NCBI GenBank assembly: GCA_964444885.1
Contig: CAYUIZ010000074.1
Location: forward strand, 1 to 15,883
Reading direction: 5' to 3'
DNA: 15,883 bases
Source: CAYRGQ01 sp964444885
GTDB taxonomy: Bacteria > Bacteroidota > Bacteroidia > Sphingobacteriales > Sphingobacteriaceae
Each line of letters opens with the position of its first letter. Position 1 is the stretch's first letter. The notes beneath the pieces are model-generated. The model ran no database searches and was not told the origin of the DNA. It saw only the letters and a program-made list of their open reading frames with translations. Made by a program: the position numbers and the translations under genes. Of the stretch, positions 5,839 to 13,239 are shown one piece after another.

Positions 5839-6351
5839 TTACTTCAACGCGTCCACGGCCGACTGCAGGGCCGGATCGCTGGCGTCCACCGCGTAATAGG
5901 TGGCAATGCCGCCCTGCGGATCCAAGATTAAGTAGCGTGGGACCCAGTTAAGGTCAATGGCGTTCGTGAACGTATTCTTCCAGCCCGTTTTGAACCAATA
6001 GTGGTCGCCGGCGAGCTGAAATTTTTCGATGCCATCTTTCCAGCGCTGTTCTTCGCGGTCGAGGGAGAAATACACCACCGACACGTCGGGGTTGGCCGCT
6101 TGGAACGCTTGCAATTCGGGGAATCCCTCCAAGCAATCGGGGCACCACATCGCCCAGATGTAGAGCAGTACCGTCTTGCCCTTGTGGGCCTCCAGCACCG
6201 CGCCTGTCGTGGTTTGTGAGCCGTTCAGATCAAACAGGGGCTGGGTCAGCGCCGAATCCGGGAGAGCAGTTTTCATTATCTCAGGCGCTTTTTGCCCGAA
6301 CGCGAGCTGGCTTACGAACATCGCCAGCAGGATAGTAACACAATATTTCAT
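5839..6351 (-). CDS. Secreted TlpA-like thiol-disulfide oxidoreductase
   Basis: Periplasmic thioredoxin-fold protein, 170 residues. MKYCVTILLAMFVSQLAFGQ is a Sec signal peptide with likely cleavage after AFG. There is no lipobox cysteine, so it is probably soluble. The redox motif WCPDC has Cys70 and Cys73 within VLLYIWAMWCPDCLEGFPEL, as in TlpA/ResA proteins that reduce or oxidise cysteines of envelope proteins, for example in cytochrome c maturation. VPRYLILD supplies the cis-Pro loop. The frame opens further upstream to an ATG at 6378, but the -7 element at 6364-6357 lies inside that extension, and only the 6351 start puts the signal peptide at the N-terminus. The MITE at 6394-6511 sits just upstream. 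Confidence 0.88.
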   Translation of the reverse strand: MKYCVTILLAMFVSQLAFGQKAPEIMKTALPDSALTQPLFDLNGSQTTTGAVLEAHKGKTVLLYIWAMWCPDCLEGFPELQAFQAANPDVSVVYFSLDREEQRWKDGIEKFQLAGDHYWFKTGWKNTFTNAIDLNWVPRYLILDPQGGIATYYAVDASDPALQSAVDALK

Positions 6352-6356
6352 ATACG

Positions 6357-6364
6357 CAAAGGTA
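6357..6364 (-). promoter_or_regulatory. -7 promoter element of the TlpA-like gene
   Basis: On the minus strand the bases read TACCTTTG, an exact TAnnTTTG, ending 5 bases before the preferred ATG at 6351, which implies a very short or absent leader. No clear TTTG occurs at the expected -33 distance. It decides the start choice for this gene. Confidence 0.55.
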
Positions 6365-6393
6365 CATTTTTTAGACATAGCCTAATTGGGGCC

Positions 6394-6511
6394 GGGTGCA
6401 CGACATATTTCCCTTCTCACCTGCGGTTGTGTCTTATGACCAACCGCCAGACCCGGGAAAGTGGTCGGTGACAACACCAACCACGGGTTTGTGAGGATTT
6501 GTCGTGCACCC
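6394..6511. mobile_element. 118-bp MITE with 12-bp terminal inverted repeats and 9-bp target duplication
   Basis: The ends GGGTGCACGACA (6394-6405) and TGTCGTGCACCC (6500-6511) are perfect inverted repeats. Immediately outside, ATTGGGGCC occurs on both sides (6385-6393 and 6512-6520) as a perfect 9-bp direct repeat, the footprint of a DDE-transposase insertion. The interior encodes nothing but folds into two hairpins: GCGGTTG (6423-6429) with CAACCGC (6441-6447), extended by GTC/GAC and a TTAT loop; and GTGGTCGGTG (6461-6470) with CACCAACCAC (6475-6484), with one C-A mismatch and an ACAA loop. It lies between the E2 gene and the TlpA-like gene, both on the minus strand. The parent transposase is not in the window. 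Confidence 0.85.
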
Positions 6512-6536
6512 ATTGGGGCCGATGCCCGAACCAGTT

Positions 6537-7895
6537 TTATACTTCCCGTTCGCTATCCCAGTTTTCGAGATAATCCGCTACGCGTTTCACGAAACTGCCG
6601 CCTAGCGCGCCATCGACCACGCGGTGGTCATACGAAAGGGAGAGGTACATCATATGCCGGATGCCAATCAGGTCGCCGTGTGCCGTTTCGATGACGGCGG
6701 GTTTTTTCTTGATCGTGCCTACGGCCAGGATGGCCACTTGGGGCTGGTTAATGATGGGCGTGCCCATGATGTTGCCAAAAGCGCCGATATTGGTCAGGGT
6801 AAAGGTGCCTCCTTGCGTGTCATCGGGTTGCAGCTTGTTGCTGCGCGCCCGGTTGGCCAGGTCGTTGACGGCCTTGGTCAGTCCGACGAGGCTGAGTTGG
6901 TCAGCGCGCTTGATGATGGGTACAATCAGGTTGCCGGAGGGTAGGGCAGCGGCCATCCCGATGTTGATATCGCGTTTTTTGATGATGCGCGTGCCATCGA
7001 CCGAGATGTTGATCATCGGAAAATCCCTAATGGCCTTGCTGACCGCCTCGATGAAGATCGGGGTGAAGGTGATTTTCTCGCCTTCGCGTTTTTGAAAAGC
7101 ATCTTTCACTTTATCGCGCCAGAGAACCAAATTGGTTACATCGGCCTCCACAAAGGAACACACATGCGGGGAGGTTTGTACGCTCCGGACCATGTGGTCG
7201 GCAATCAGCCTGCGCATGCGATCCATTTCGATGATCTCATCGCCCGGTGCCGTTGCGATGGGCGGGAGCGGTGTTGGGTCACCTGCTTTTTCGGTGCTTG
7301 CTGCCGGTTGTGCTGTATCGGGCTGCGGTGCCGTTTGGGGCGTTTGCGGTTTGGATCCGGCCTTCCGACGTTCCACGTAGGCCAGCATGTCCTGTTTGGT
7401 GACCCGGCCATCGCTTCCCGAGCCGGAAATCTGCTCCAGTTCCGTCAGGCTGATGCCTTCTTCGGTGGCTATATTTTTAACCAATGGCGAATAGAACCGG
7501 CCACCGGTGGGTTTGGCTTCCCTGTCCAGTTGCTCGACACCGGGTATTTCCGCGTCCAGCACCGCCGCCTCTTCCGGGGCGTCTTCGCGAACGATCGCCG
7601 GATCGGCCTCCGCGACGGGCTCCGTGTTCGTATCTTCCTGACCTTCGTCTTCGCCTTCGGTTTGGATAACGGCTACCGTTTCGCCCACTTGCACGACCTG
7701 GTCTACCTCACAGCGTTGCGCAGACAGCACCCCCGAAACCGGGGAAGGTACGTCCGAATCGACCTTGTCGGTCGCGATCTCCAAAATCGGCTCGTCTTCT
7801 TCTACCCTGTCGCCGGGCTGTTTCAACCACCTCACTACCGTTGCTTCAGAGACGCTTTCGCCCATGCGGGGGAGTTGTACGTGAAATTGTGCCAT
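6537..7895 (-). CDS. Dihydrolipoamide acyltransferase, E2 component of a 2-oxoacid dehydrogenase complex
   Basis: Core enzyme that transfers an acyl group from lipoyl-lysine to CoA; 452 residues. Domains in order: one lipoyl domain (1-80) with the lipoylation Lys44 in TDKVDSDV; an acidic, Pro/Ala-rich linker; the E1/E3-binding domain (about 134-174, FYSPLVKNIATEEG to SDGRVTKQDM); a second Pro/Ala/Thr linker; and the catalytic domain (about 220-452) ending in SYDHRVVDG, with His424 and Asp428 as the HxxxDG motif. The DKVDSDVPSP lipoyl context resembles branched-chain-type E2s, but a 2-oxoglutarate or pyruvate role is not excluded. I start at ATG 7895 (MAQFHVQLPRMGES), the family N-terminus; the frame stays open upstream to 7952. 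No E1 or E3 gene is adjacent. Confidence 0.93.
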   Translation of the reverse strand: MAQFHVQLPRMGESVSEATVVRWLKQPGDRVEEDEPILEIATDKVDSDVPSPVSGVLSAQRCEVDQVVQVGETVAVIQTEGEDEGQEDTNTEPVAEADPAIVREDAPEEAAVLDAEIPGVEQLDREAKPTGGRFYSPLVKNIATEEGISLTELEQISGSGSDGRVTKQDMLAYVERRKAGSKPQTPQTAPQPDTAQPAASTEKAGDPTPLPPIATAPGDEIIEMDRMRRLIADHMVRSVQTSPHVCSFVEADVTNLVLWRDKVKDAFQKREGEKITFTPIFIEAVSKAIRDFPMINISVDGTRIIKKRDINIGMAAALPSGNLIVPIIKRADQLSLVGLTKAVNDLANRARSNKLQPDDTQGGTFTLTNIGAFGNIMGTPIINQPQVAILAVGTIKKKPAVIETAHGDLIGIRHMMYLSLSYDHRVVDGALGGSFVKRVADYLENWDSEREV

Positions 7896-8383
7896 ACGGA
7901 TGTTTTTCGTTTGCTTCTGAATGGTGACTAAATTAGATATTTTATCGAGCAAAAACGAATGTGCCGAATATTATTCTTTGTTTTTGTAAGTTTTCAATTT
8001 ATGGTTTTGTGTTTAGATGGTTTGGCAAGGCTTGATGCGGGAAATTGTCATGTCGGTGCCGTTGGGACTAGGAGAGCATTTTTTCTGATGTCTACGCGCG
8101 CGGAAGATCCGGTCGTCAGGGGAGTGGGTGCCGGCCAGGCGGAACTGGGCCTCACTAGGATTTGCCATTGCCAATACGGCCGACCGTTTTGCACGGGATC
8201 AAGCCGATTTGTATACGCCTACTGTTCAGTTTAATGGTCAGTTTTGGTCGTTGGGGGAGCCGTCGGAGTATGGTGGCTAATCGGATATTTCGCGCCAGAA
8301 CTGGATATTTCAGGCATTTTGGCGCAGCTTGTACTAGGGATGGCAGTTTTTTTGATATATTTATGGAAATGAAAGAAATAACC
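7896..8383. other. 488-bp stretch without a convincing intact gene; possible gene remnant
   Basis: No gene with recognisable family motifs is seen. One plus-strand frame from 8089 to the TAA at 8278-8280 has protein-like composition in its second half (GFAIANTADRFARDQADLYT, then PTVQFNGQFWSLGEPSEYGG), yet lacks a start codon in frame and is cut by TGA at 8086; it could be the tail of a decayed gene whose identity I cannot name. Downstream, GGATATTT occurs twice (8283-8290 and 8303-8310) and GCGCCA/TGGCGC (8292-8297, 8320-8325) forms an inverted repeat. TATATTTA at 8356-8363 is a near match to TAnnTTTG and may drive the coiled-coil gene. Confidence 0.35.
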
Positions 8384-8899
8384 ATGAAGAGAAACGTACA
8401 GTCCCTGCTGATGCTGGGCGTGTTTATGTGGGTATCATTGGCTAGCGTACAGGCGCAAACGAGCATACGCGAAAGTGGCGTGCCTGTGGCCATGGCTCAT
8501 GCTGTGCAGCAACCGCAGCAAGACGAAAAAACGCTAGCACGGGAAGCGAAGCAACGCGCCCAAGCCGAACAGCGTGCCGCACGCGAGGCCAAGCAACGCG
8601 AACGTGCTGTTGCGAAACAGGAAAAGCAACGCTTGAAAGCGCAAAAGCAACGGGAAAAAGCATTGAAGCGGCTGGACAAAGCCCAGAAGAAAGTGACTTC
8701 GCTCGAAAACAAGGTGTCGAAGCAACAGCGGAAAGTCGATAACATGAAGAATAAATTCTACGTGAAACTAAACCGCGGGCGTTTGTCCGACATCAACGAG
8801 CAAAAAGAGCGCATCAAGATTAACAAGCAGGAGCTTAAACTTCGTGAACTGGAGCTTGATTTGGAAAAGGCGATCAGCCAGGCGGGCAGGTTGCGTTAA
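8384..8899 (+). CDS. Secreted basic coiled-coil protein of unknown function
   Basis: A 171-residue protein without a family I recognise. MKRNVQSLLMLGVFMWVSLASVQAQ is a Sec signal peptide with probable cleavage after VQA. After a short linker, residues about 45-170 are an almost continuous helix rich in Lys, Arg, Gln, Glu and Ala, with repeated AREAKQR, EKQRLKAQKQREKALKR and LELDLEKAISQ segments: a predicted coiled coil with a strongly basic middle part. It is presumably periplasmic, perhaps binding an acidic envelope polymer or membrane, but that is a guess. I start at ATG 8384 because the signal peptide begins there; ATG 8363 is in frame upstream. A terminator follows 22 bp after the stop. 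The gene stands alone. Confidence 0.75.
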   Translation: MKRNVQSLLMLGVFMWVSLASVQAQTSIRESGVPVAMAHAVQQPQQDEKTLAREAKQRAQAEQRAAREAKQRERAVAKQEKQRLKAQKQREKALKRLDKAQKKVTSLENKVSKQQRKVDNMKNKFYVKLNRGRLSDINEQKERIKINKQELKLRELELDLEKAISQAGRLR

Positions 8900-8921
8900 G
8901 CGGCATTGGGACGAAACGGAC

Positions 8922-8956
8922 AAAGCGGCGGGCTCATGGGCTCTGCCGCTTTTTTT
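8922..8956 (+). terminator. Intrinsic terminator between the coiled-coil gene and murI, probably bidirectional
   Basis: AAAGCGGC (8922-8929) pairs with GCCGCTTT (8945-8952), followed by a run of seven T (8950-8956). The 5' A-run gives a weaker U-tract on the minus strand, so it can serve the convergent murI as well. Confidence 0.8.
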
Positions 8957-8986
8957 ATGGTCGCCGCACGGAATTGTTCGTGTATG

Positions 8987-9802
8987 TTATAGGTGCATAA
9001 CGGTTGCACGCACGGGCTGGCCATAGAATATGCTGGCTTTATCGTCAAAGGCGGACACATTTTCCGTAGTGTGGAAGGAAATATGGCCGTTTTTGGAGCA
9101 AAGGGCGTCGACCTCCGGATGGTGAGCCAGGTAATTAGCTAGGCTGGCGGCTACCGTCTCACCTTGCGATAGCATGCGCACACCCGGTGGCACGAATTCT
9201 TCGATCAAGGGCAGGAGTAGGGGATAATGCGTGCACGCGAGGACAATCGTGTCGATGTCGTCCGACTGTTCCAACAGCGCGTTGATATACTTTTCTACAA
9301 AATACCGTGCACCTGCGGAATCCAAATCGTTGTTCTCCACCAGGGGAACCCACAGAGGGCAGGCTTGCTGGTACACGGCGATGTCCGGAAAAAACTTCGC
9401 GATTTCGATGGGGTAAGACTCCGACCTCACCGTGCCCGGTGTGGCTAGTATGCCTACATGCCGCGATTGGGTGTACTGGCCGATGCTTTCGGTGGTGGGC
9501 CGGATGACACCGAGCAGCTTCCGCAAGTCGGCATAGCGAGGCAGGTCGTTTTGCTGGAGGGTGCGCAAGGCCTTGGCAGAGGCTGTATTGCAGGCCAAAA
9601 CAACCAAGTGGCATCCCAAGTCGAACAGCTTCTCGACGCACTCTTTCGTATACGCGTAGACGGTTTCGAAGGAGCGCGTGCCATAGGGCACCCGCGCATT
9701 ATCGCCGAGGTACACATAATCATACTGCGGCAAGTGCTTGACGATTTCGCGAAAGACCGTCAGACCACCATATCCGGAATCAAACACGCCTATCGGCTTC
9801 AT
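8987..9802 (-). CDS. murI: Glutamate racemase
   Basis: Cofactor-independent cytosolic racemase that supplies D-glutamate for peptidoglycan; 271 residues. Visible: MKPIGVFDSGYGGLTV at the N-terminus with the conserved Asp8-Ser9, YLGDNARVPYGTRS, the first catalytic cysteine Cys71 in LACNTASAKA, and the second, Cys190, in IVLACTHYPLL followed by His192. The frame is open a long way upstream, to 10081, into the end of the GH125 gene, but the family N-terminus begins exactly at the ATG at 9802. It is 91 bp downstream of GH125 on the same strand, so co-transcription is possible. GGACGGCCCGTCC (9846-9858), a near-palindrome, lies in that gap and could be an operator. Confidence 0.95.
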   Translation of the reverse strand: MKPIGVFDSGYGGLTVFREIVKHLPQYDYVYLGDNARVPYGTRSFETVYAYTKECVEKLFDLGCHLVVLACNTASAKALRTLQQNDLPRYADLRKLLGVIRPTTESIGQYTQSRHVGILATPGTVRSESYPIEIAKFFPDIAVYQQACPLWVPLVENNDLDSAGARYFVEKYINALLEQSDDIDTIVLACTHYPLLLPLIEEFVPPGVRMLSQGETVAASLANYLAHHPEVDALCSKNGHISFHTTENVSAFDDKASIFYGQPVRATVMHL

Positions 9803-9893
9803 TTTCGCGTTGTATGGGATGATTAAAAGCATATCGGTAGTCGAGGGACGGCCCGTCCTTCCGATACGCCGTATATGCTGTTGCATGCCTGCG

Positions 9894-11315
9894 CTATCGC
9901 AGCAGGTATGGTTTCTCTTTGTATGTTTTCCAGAGGAATTCGCCAAAAAGCGTGTTGGCCCAAGCAAACCACGATCGGGTAAATTTCTTGGGGTCATCCT
10001 TATGGAACGACTCGTGCATGAATCCGGTGTCGCCATGCGTGGCCTGCAAGGCCGCAATGCACGCTTTGATCTCGTTGTCATCGCGCGAGGTCAGTCCTTT
10101 CATCGTAATCGCCATCGGCCAGATCATGTCCCGGCCGATATGCGGGCCACCGATGCCTTCGGCAGCCGTGCCCTTGAAGAAGAAGGGGTTGTTTGGCGAC
10201 AGCACCAAGGCACGCGTGCGCTGGTAGATGGGGTCAGTCGCGTCTACCGCACCCAGGTAAGGCAGTGATAGTAAGCTGGGGATGTTGGCATCGTCCATCA
10301 TCATGTAGCTACCGAATCCATCCACCTCGTAGGCATACACCCGTCCGTGCATGGGGTGGTCCACGACGCCATATTCGTTGACGGCTTTTTCCACTTCGTC
10401 CGCCAGGTCCAGCATTTGCGTCGCCAAGGCTTGTTCGTTGGCAATATTGGCCAACATCTCGGCTGATTGGCGCAGGCTGACCACCGCAAACAGGTTGGAA
10501 GGGATGAGGAACGAGAAAATAGTGGCGTCGTCGCTAGGCCGGAAGCTCGAGCAAATCAGTCCCACGGGGTTGACCGGGTAGCCCCAGCCGTCTACCTGCA
10601 AAGTGTCGGTGCCACGAGACGTCGTACGCTCAAAACGGTAGGGGCCGAGGCCGTCCTTGCGCTGCTGCTCCACGAAGGTCTTATAGATGTTCGCTTGCGC
10701 CTCGACCCATTCCTGGCCGAAGGGAGCCGTGTCATTCGTTTTTTTCCAATACGCATACGCCAAGCGTACGGTATAGCAGAGGGAGTCGATTTCCCACTTA
10801 CGCTCGTGGATGCCGGGCTGCATGTCCGTATGGTCGGTAAACCATTCCCCTTTGCGCTCCGGATCGTTATAAAATGCGTTGGCATACGGGTCGATATTAA
10901 TGCATTGGCTTTGCTTGTTGACCAGCCCCGCGATTAGGCGCTGCAATTTGGGGTCGTCTGCCATAAACGGCAGGTACGGCCACACCTGGGCGCAGCTATC
11001 CCGTAGCCACATCGCATCGATGTCGCCGGTGATGACGTAGGTGTAGGGCTTGCCGTCGATTTCCTCAGGGAATACCGTCGTGTCCAGCGTATTGGGAAAG
11101 CAATTGTTAAATAGCCAGGCCAGTTCCTTGTTCGGCACGTTGTCGGCAAATTCGGCAATGGCGTTTTCGATAACGGGGCTGGAAAACCGGCGCTCGCCCG
11201 CTGCTACACGTACCACCGGAAACTGCTGTGCGTGGCCAGCCAGGGAAAACTTGCTGGACAGGACGCCCGCCGCCCCCAGTATGCTCGCTTGCTGGATAAA
11301 TGTTCGTCGCTTCAT
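9894..11315 (-). CDS. GH125 exo-alpha-1,6-mannosidase, Tat-exported
   Basis: Metal-independent inverting glycosidase of family GH125 (formerly DUF1237), which removes terminal alpha-1,6-mannose from glycans; 473 residues, full length. The N-terminus MKRRTFIQQASILGAAGVLS is a twin-arginine signal, so the folded enzyme reaches the periplasm. Family-typical segments follow in order: ITGDIDAMWLRDS (95-107), ERKWEIDSLCY (171-181), SSFRPSDDA (256-264, probable general-acid Asp region), DDANIPSLLSLPYLG (341-355), GGPHIGRDMIWP (399-410) and GFMHESFHKDDP (431-442, probable catalytic-base Glu). Catalytic roles are by analogy with characterised members. No SusC/SusD or other glycosidase gene lies beside it, so it is outside a classic polysaccharide-utilisation locus here. 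It is divergent from the RemB-like gene. Confidence 0.9.
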   Translation of the reverse strand: MKRRTFIQQASILGAAGVLSSKFSLAGHAQQFPVVRVAAGERRFSSPVIENAIAEFADNVPNKELAWLFNNCFPNTLDTTVFPEEIDGKPYTYVITGDIDAMWLRDSCAQVWPYLPFMADDPKLQRLIAGLVNKQSQCINIDPYANAFYNDPERKGEWFTDHTDMQPGIHERKWEIDSLCYTVRLAYAYWKKTNDTAPFGQEWVEAQANIYKTFVEQQRKDGLGPYRFERTTSRGTDTLQVDGWGYPVNPVGLICSSFRPSDDATIFSFLIPSNLFAVVSLRQSAEMLANIANEQALATQMLDLADEVEKAVNEYGVVDHPMHGRVYAYEVDGFGSYMMMDDANIPSLLSLPYLGAVDATDPIYQRTRALVLSPNNPFFFKGTAAEGIGGPHIGRDMIWPMAITMKGLTSRDDNEIKACIAALQATHGDTGFMHESFHKDDPKKFTRSWFAWANTLFGEFLWKTYKEKPYLLR

Positions 11316-11319
11316 TTGA

Positions 11320-11326
11320 CTCCTCT
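11320..11326 (-). promoter_or_regulatory. Shine-Dalgarno of the GH125 gene
   Basis: On the minus strand AGAGGAG lies four bases before the ATG at 11315. It is one of very few clear ribosome-binding sites in the window and supports this start. Confidence 0.65.
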
Positions 11327-11544
11327 ATTTTAGGGTAAATATCATATTAATTTGCGTGTTGCCGAAACGGAAACCAGCCGCAATATGCGAATAATCCCCT
11401 AACATCATTGCAAAAACGTTATAGCAAAGTGAAATTTGTCATGGAAGTAGGCGTGGTTTATGCCTTGGGTTTTCCGGTTTCTCGGTCTTTCATCATAAAA
11501 ACGCCAACCTTTACCCGAACTGGCTTAGTTTTGGTTAGCAATCT

Positions 11545-11552
11545 TATCTTTG
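11545..11552 (+). promoter_or_regulatory. -7 promoter element of the RemB-like gene
   Basis: TATCTTTG is an exact TAnnTTTG, 8 bases before the ATG at 11561. It lies inside the longer open frame that begins at 11408 and therefore argues for the downstream start. No good -33 at normal spacing is seen. The 11327-11544 divergent intergenic stretch otherwise holds no gene. Confidence 0.5.
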
Positions 11553-11560
11553 CCGATAAA

Positions 11561-13204
11561 ATGAAAGGTATGAGGGTCTTTTTACGTTCCGTGTCCGTTT
11601 TTTCCATTGCTGTGTTGCTGGTCGGCCTGGGCCATGGCGCGTTTGCGCAGGCTGTGTACCAGCCCTATTCCTACCACTACTACCAGAAACTCAACAACGT
11701 GTGGTACAGTCCGGATACGCGCATCCATACGGCCGTGAAGCCGGCGGTTGTCGGTGCCGAATGGCAAGGGCGCCACGATTCGCTCATGCAGGTAGGCGTG
11801 CGCCCACGGGATTCCTGGGGCGGGCGTAAGCTGTTCAACGAGCACCTGATCGATATCCGCAAGGAAGACCATGCATTTTACATCGATTTCCTGCCGGATT
11901 TCCAGGCCGGGCGGGATTTCGCGGGCGGCGGCAAAACCACCTGGGTCAACACGCGGGGCGTGCAGGCGGGGCTGACGATCGGCGACAATTTCTCGCTCTA
12001 CGCCAATATGTTTGAAAACCAGGCGCTGTTTCCCCGTTACCTGGACGATTATGTCACCAAGCATGCCGTGGTGCCGGGGCAGGGATACGGCAAGACCGTA
12101 GCCGACAATGGCAAGAAAGACTGGATGTACGCCACGGCAAACGTGTCCTATACCGTCAATGATTACCTGAATGTGTCGCTTGCTTACGACAAGAACTTTA
12201 TCGGCGACGGATACCGTTCCATGCTGCTGTCTGACGTGTCGTCAAACTATACCGCGCTCAAGCTCACCGGAAAAATAGGCAACGTGCAGTACCTGAGCCT
12301 GTGGGCGTACATGCTCGACCCGGTGCATCCGCGTTCGGCGGATACCTTGGTGCGAGCGGGCGACAATTGGAAATGGGGTGCCTTCCAGTATTTGGATTGG
12401 AACATCACGAACCGGGCTTCGGTCGGCTTGTTCCAATCCGTGGTGTGGGCTAGCCGCAATGCGATGGGTCGGCGCGGGTTCGACTTCAACTACCTCAACC
12501 CGGTGATCGTCATGCGGCCCGTGGAATTGACCAATACCTCCTCGCCAGACAAGATGCACCTCGGCCTGAATGCCAAATACAAGGTGCTGGACAACGTGAC
12601 GGCCTACGGCCAGTTTATGCTAGGCGAGTTTGTGGCCAGGGAGTTCTTTGCCGGCAACGGCTTTATCCACAACAAATGGGGTGCACAACTGGGCGCGCGG
12701 GGCTTTGATCTCTTCGGCGTTAAGAACCTCAACTTTCTGGGGGAGTACAACACCGCGCGGCCCTATACATACGCGCATTTTGACCCGGTGAGCAACTACA
12801 CGAACTATGTCGAGCCATTGGCACACCCCTGGGGTGCCAATTTCCGCGAATTCCTAGCCATATTCAACTATTCGTATGGCCGTCTCGATTTTTCGCTGCA
12901 GGGTAACTATGGGCAGTTTGGGACGGATCCGGACGAAGCCACGAACTATGGCGGGGATTTGTTCAAGTCCTATGAGGTGTACCCGCATTTTTACGGCAAC
13001 ACGATCGGGCAGGGGATAGCCAATACCCTGTGGTATGGCGACGCCCGGGTATCCTATGTGCTGAACCCGAAGTATAACCTGCGGGCTGAGCTGGGCCTGG
13101 TCTACCGCAACCACCAGCGCCCCGACGAGGGCTACCAGCACCGGACTGGCATGGTCAACATCGGCTTGCGTGCTTCGTTTCGCAATTTATACTACGATTT
13201 TTAA
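11561..13204 (+). CDS. RemB/Wzi-like outer-membrane beta-barrel protein
   Basis: Predicted outer-membrane protein of 547 residues. A signal peptide (MKGMRVFLRSVSVFSIAVLL, cleavage near AFA/Q) is followed by YQPYSYHYYQKLN and YSPDTRIHTAVKP, segments I associate with Bacteroidota proteins annotated as gliding motility protein RemB or Wzi-like capsule assembly. The rest is rich in alternating aromatic and polar strands (YATANVSYTVNDYLNVSLAY, YDARVSYVLN-like patterns) and ends in RNLYYDF, a terminal aromatic typical of barrels inserted by BamA. The function is surface polysaccharide- or motility-related only by family analogy; no other gliding genes are nearby. I start at ATG 11561 (or 11570) because the signal peptide begins there; the frame is open from 11408. 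Confidence 0.8.
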   Translation: MKGMRVFLRSVSVFSIAVLLVGLGHGAFAQAVYQPYSYHYYQKLNNVWYSPDTRIHTAVKPAVVGAEWQGRHDSLMQVGVRPRDSWGGRKLFNEHLIDIRKEDHAFYIDFLPDFQAGRDFAGGGKTTWVNTRGVQAGLTIGDNFSLYANMFENQALFPRYLDDYVTKHAVVPGQGYGKTVADNGKKDWMYATANVSYTVNDYLNVSLAYDKNFIGDGYRSMLLSDVSSNYTALKLTGKIGNVQYLSLWAYMLDPVHPRSADTLVRAGDNWKWGAFQYLDWNITNRASVGLFQSVVWASRNAMGRRGFDFNYLNPVIVMRPVELTNTSSPDKMHLGLNAKYKVLDNVTAYGQFMLGEFVAREFFAGNGFIHNKWGAQLGARGFDLFGVKNLNFLGEYNTARPYTYAHFDPVSNYTNYVEPLAHPWGANFREFLAIFNYSYGRLDFSLQGNYGQFGTDPDEATNYGGDLFKSYEVYPHFYGNTIGQGIANTLWYGDARVSYVLNPKYNLRAELGLVYRNHQRPDEGYQHRTGMVNIGLRASFRNLYYDF

Positions 13205-13213
13205 AAATACTGT

Positions 13214-13221
13214 TACTTTTG
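13214..13221 (+). promoter_or_regulatory. -7 promoter element of aroQ
   Basis: TACTTTTG is an exact TAnnTTTG, 10 bp after the RemB-like stop and 18 bases before the aroQ ATG. It suggests aroQ has its own promoter even though it closely follows a gene on the same strand. Confidence 0.55.
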
Positions 13222-13239
13222 TGGGGATAGTATGTCGTC

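Noticed and set aside
7959..8234. 91-codon plus-strand frame in the gap upstream of the coiled-coil gene
   Set aside because: No recognisable motif, Cys/Arg-rich random-looking C-terminal half, no ribosome-binding site; another frame over the same bases looks more protein-like.
8501..8880. Repetitive Lys/Arg/Gln codons that could suggest a DNA repeat array or CRISPR
   Set aside because: The repetition follows amino-acid composition of a coiled coil and has no regular unit or spacers. No CRISPR array was seen anywhere in the window.
9803..10081. N-terminal extension of murI into the GH125 gene
   Set aside because: The extension is antifamily in sequence, lies partly over GH125 codons in another frame, and the glutamate racemase N-terminus begins exactly at 9802.
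11408..11560. Upstream start for the RemB-like protein
   Set aside because: It would put about 51 residues before a clear signal peptide and lies mostly upstream of the likely promoter element at 11545-11552.
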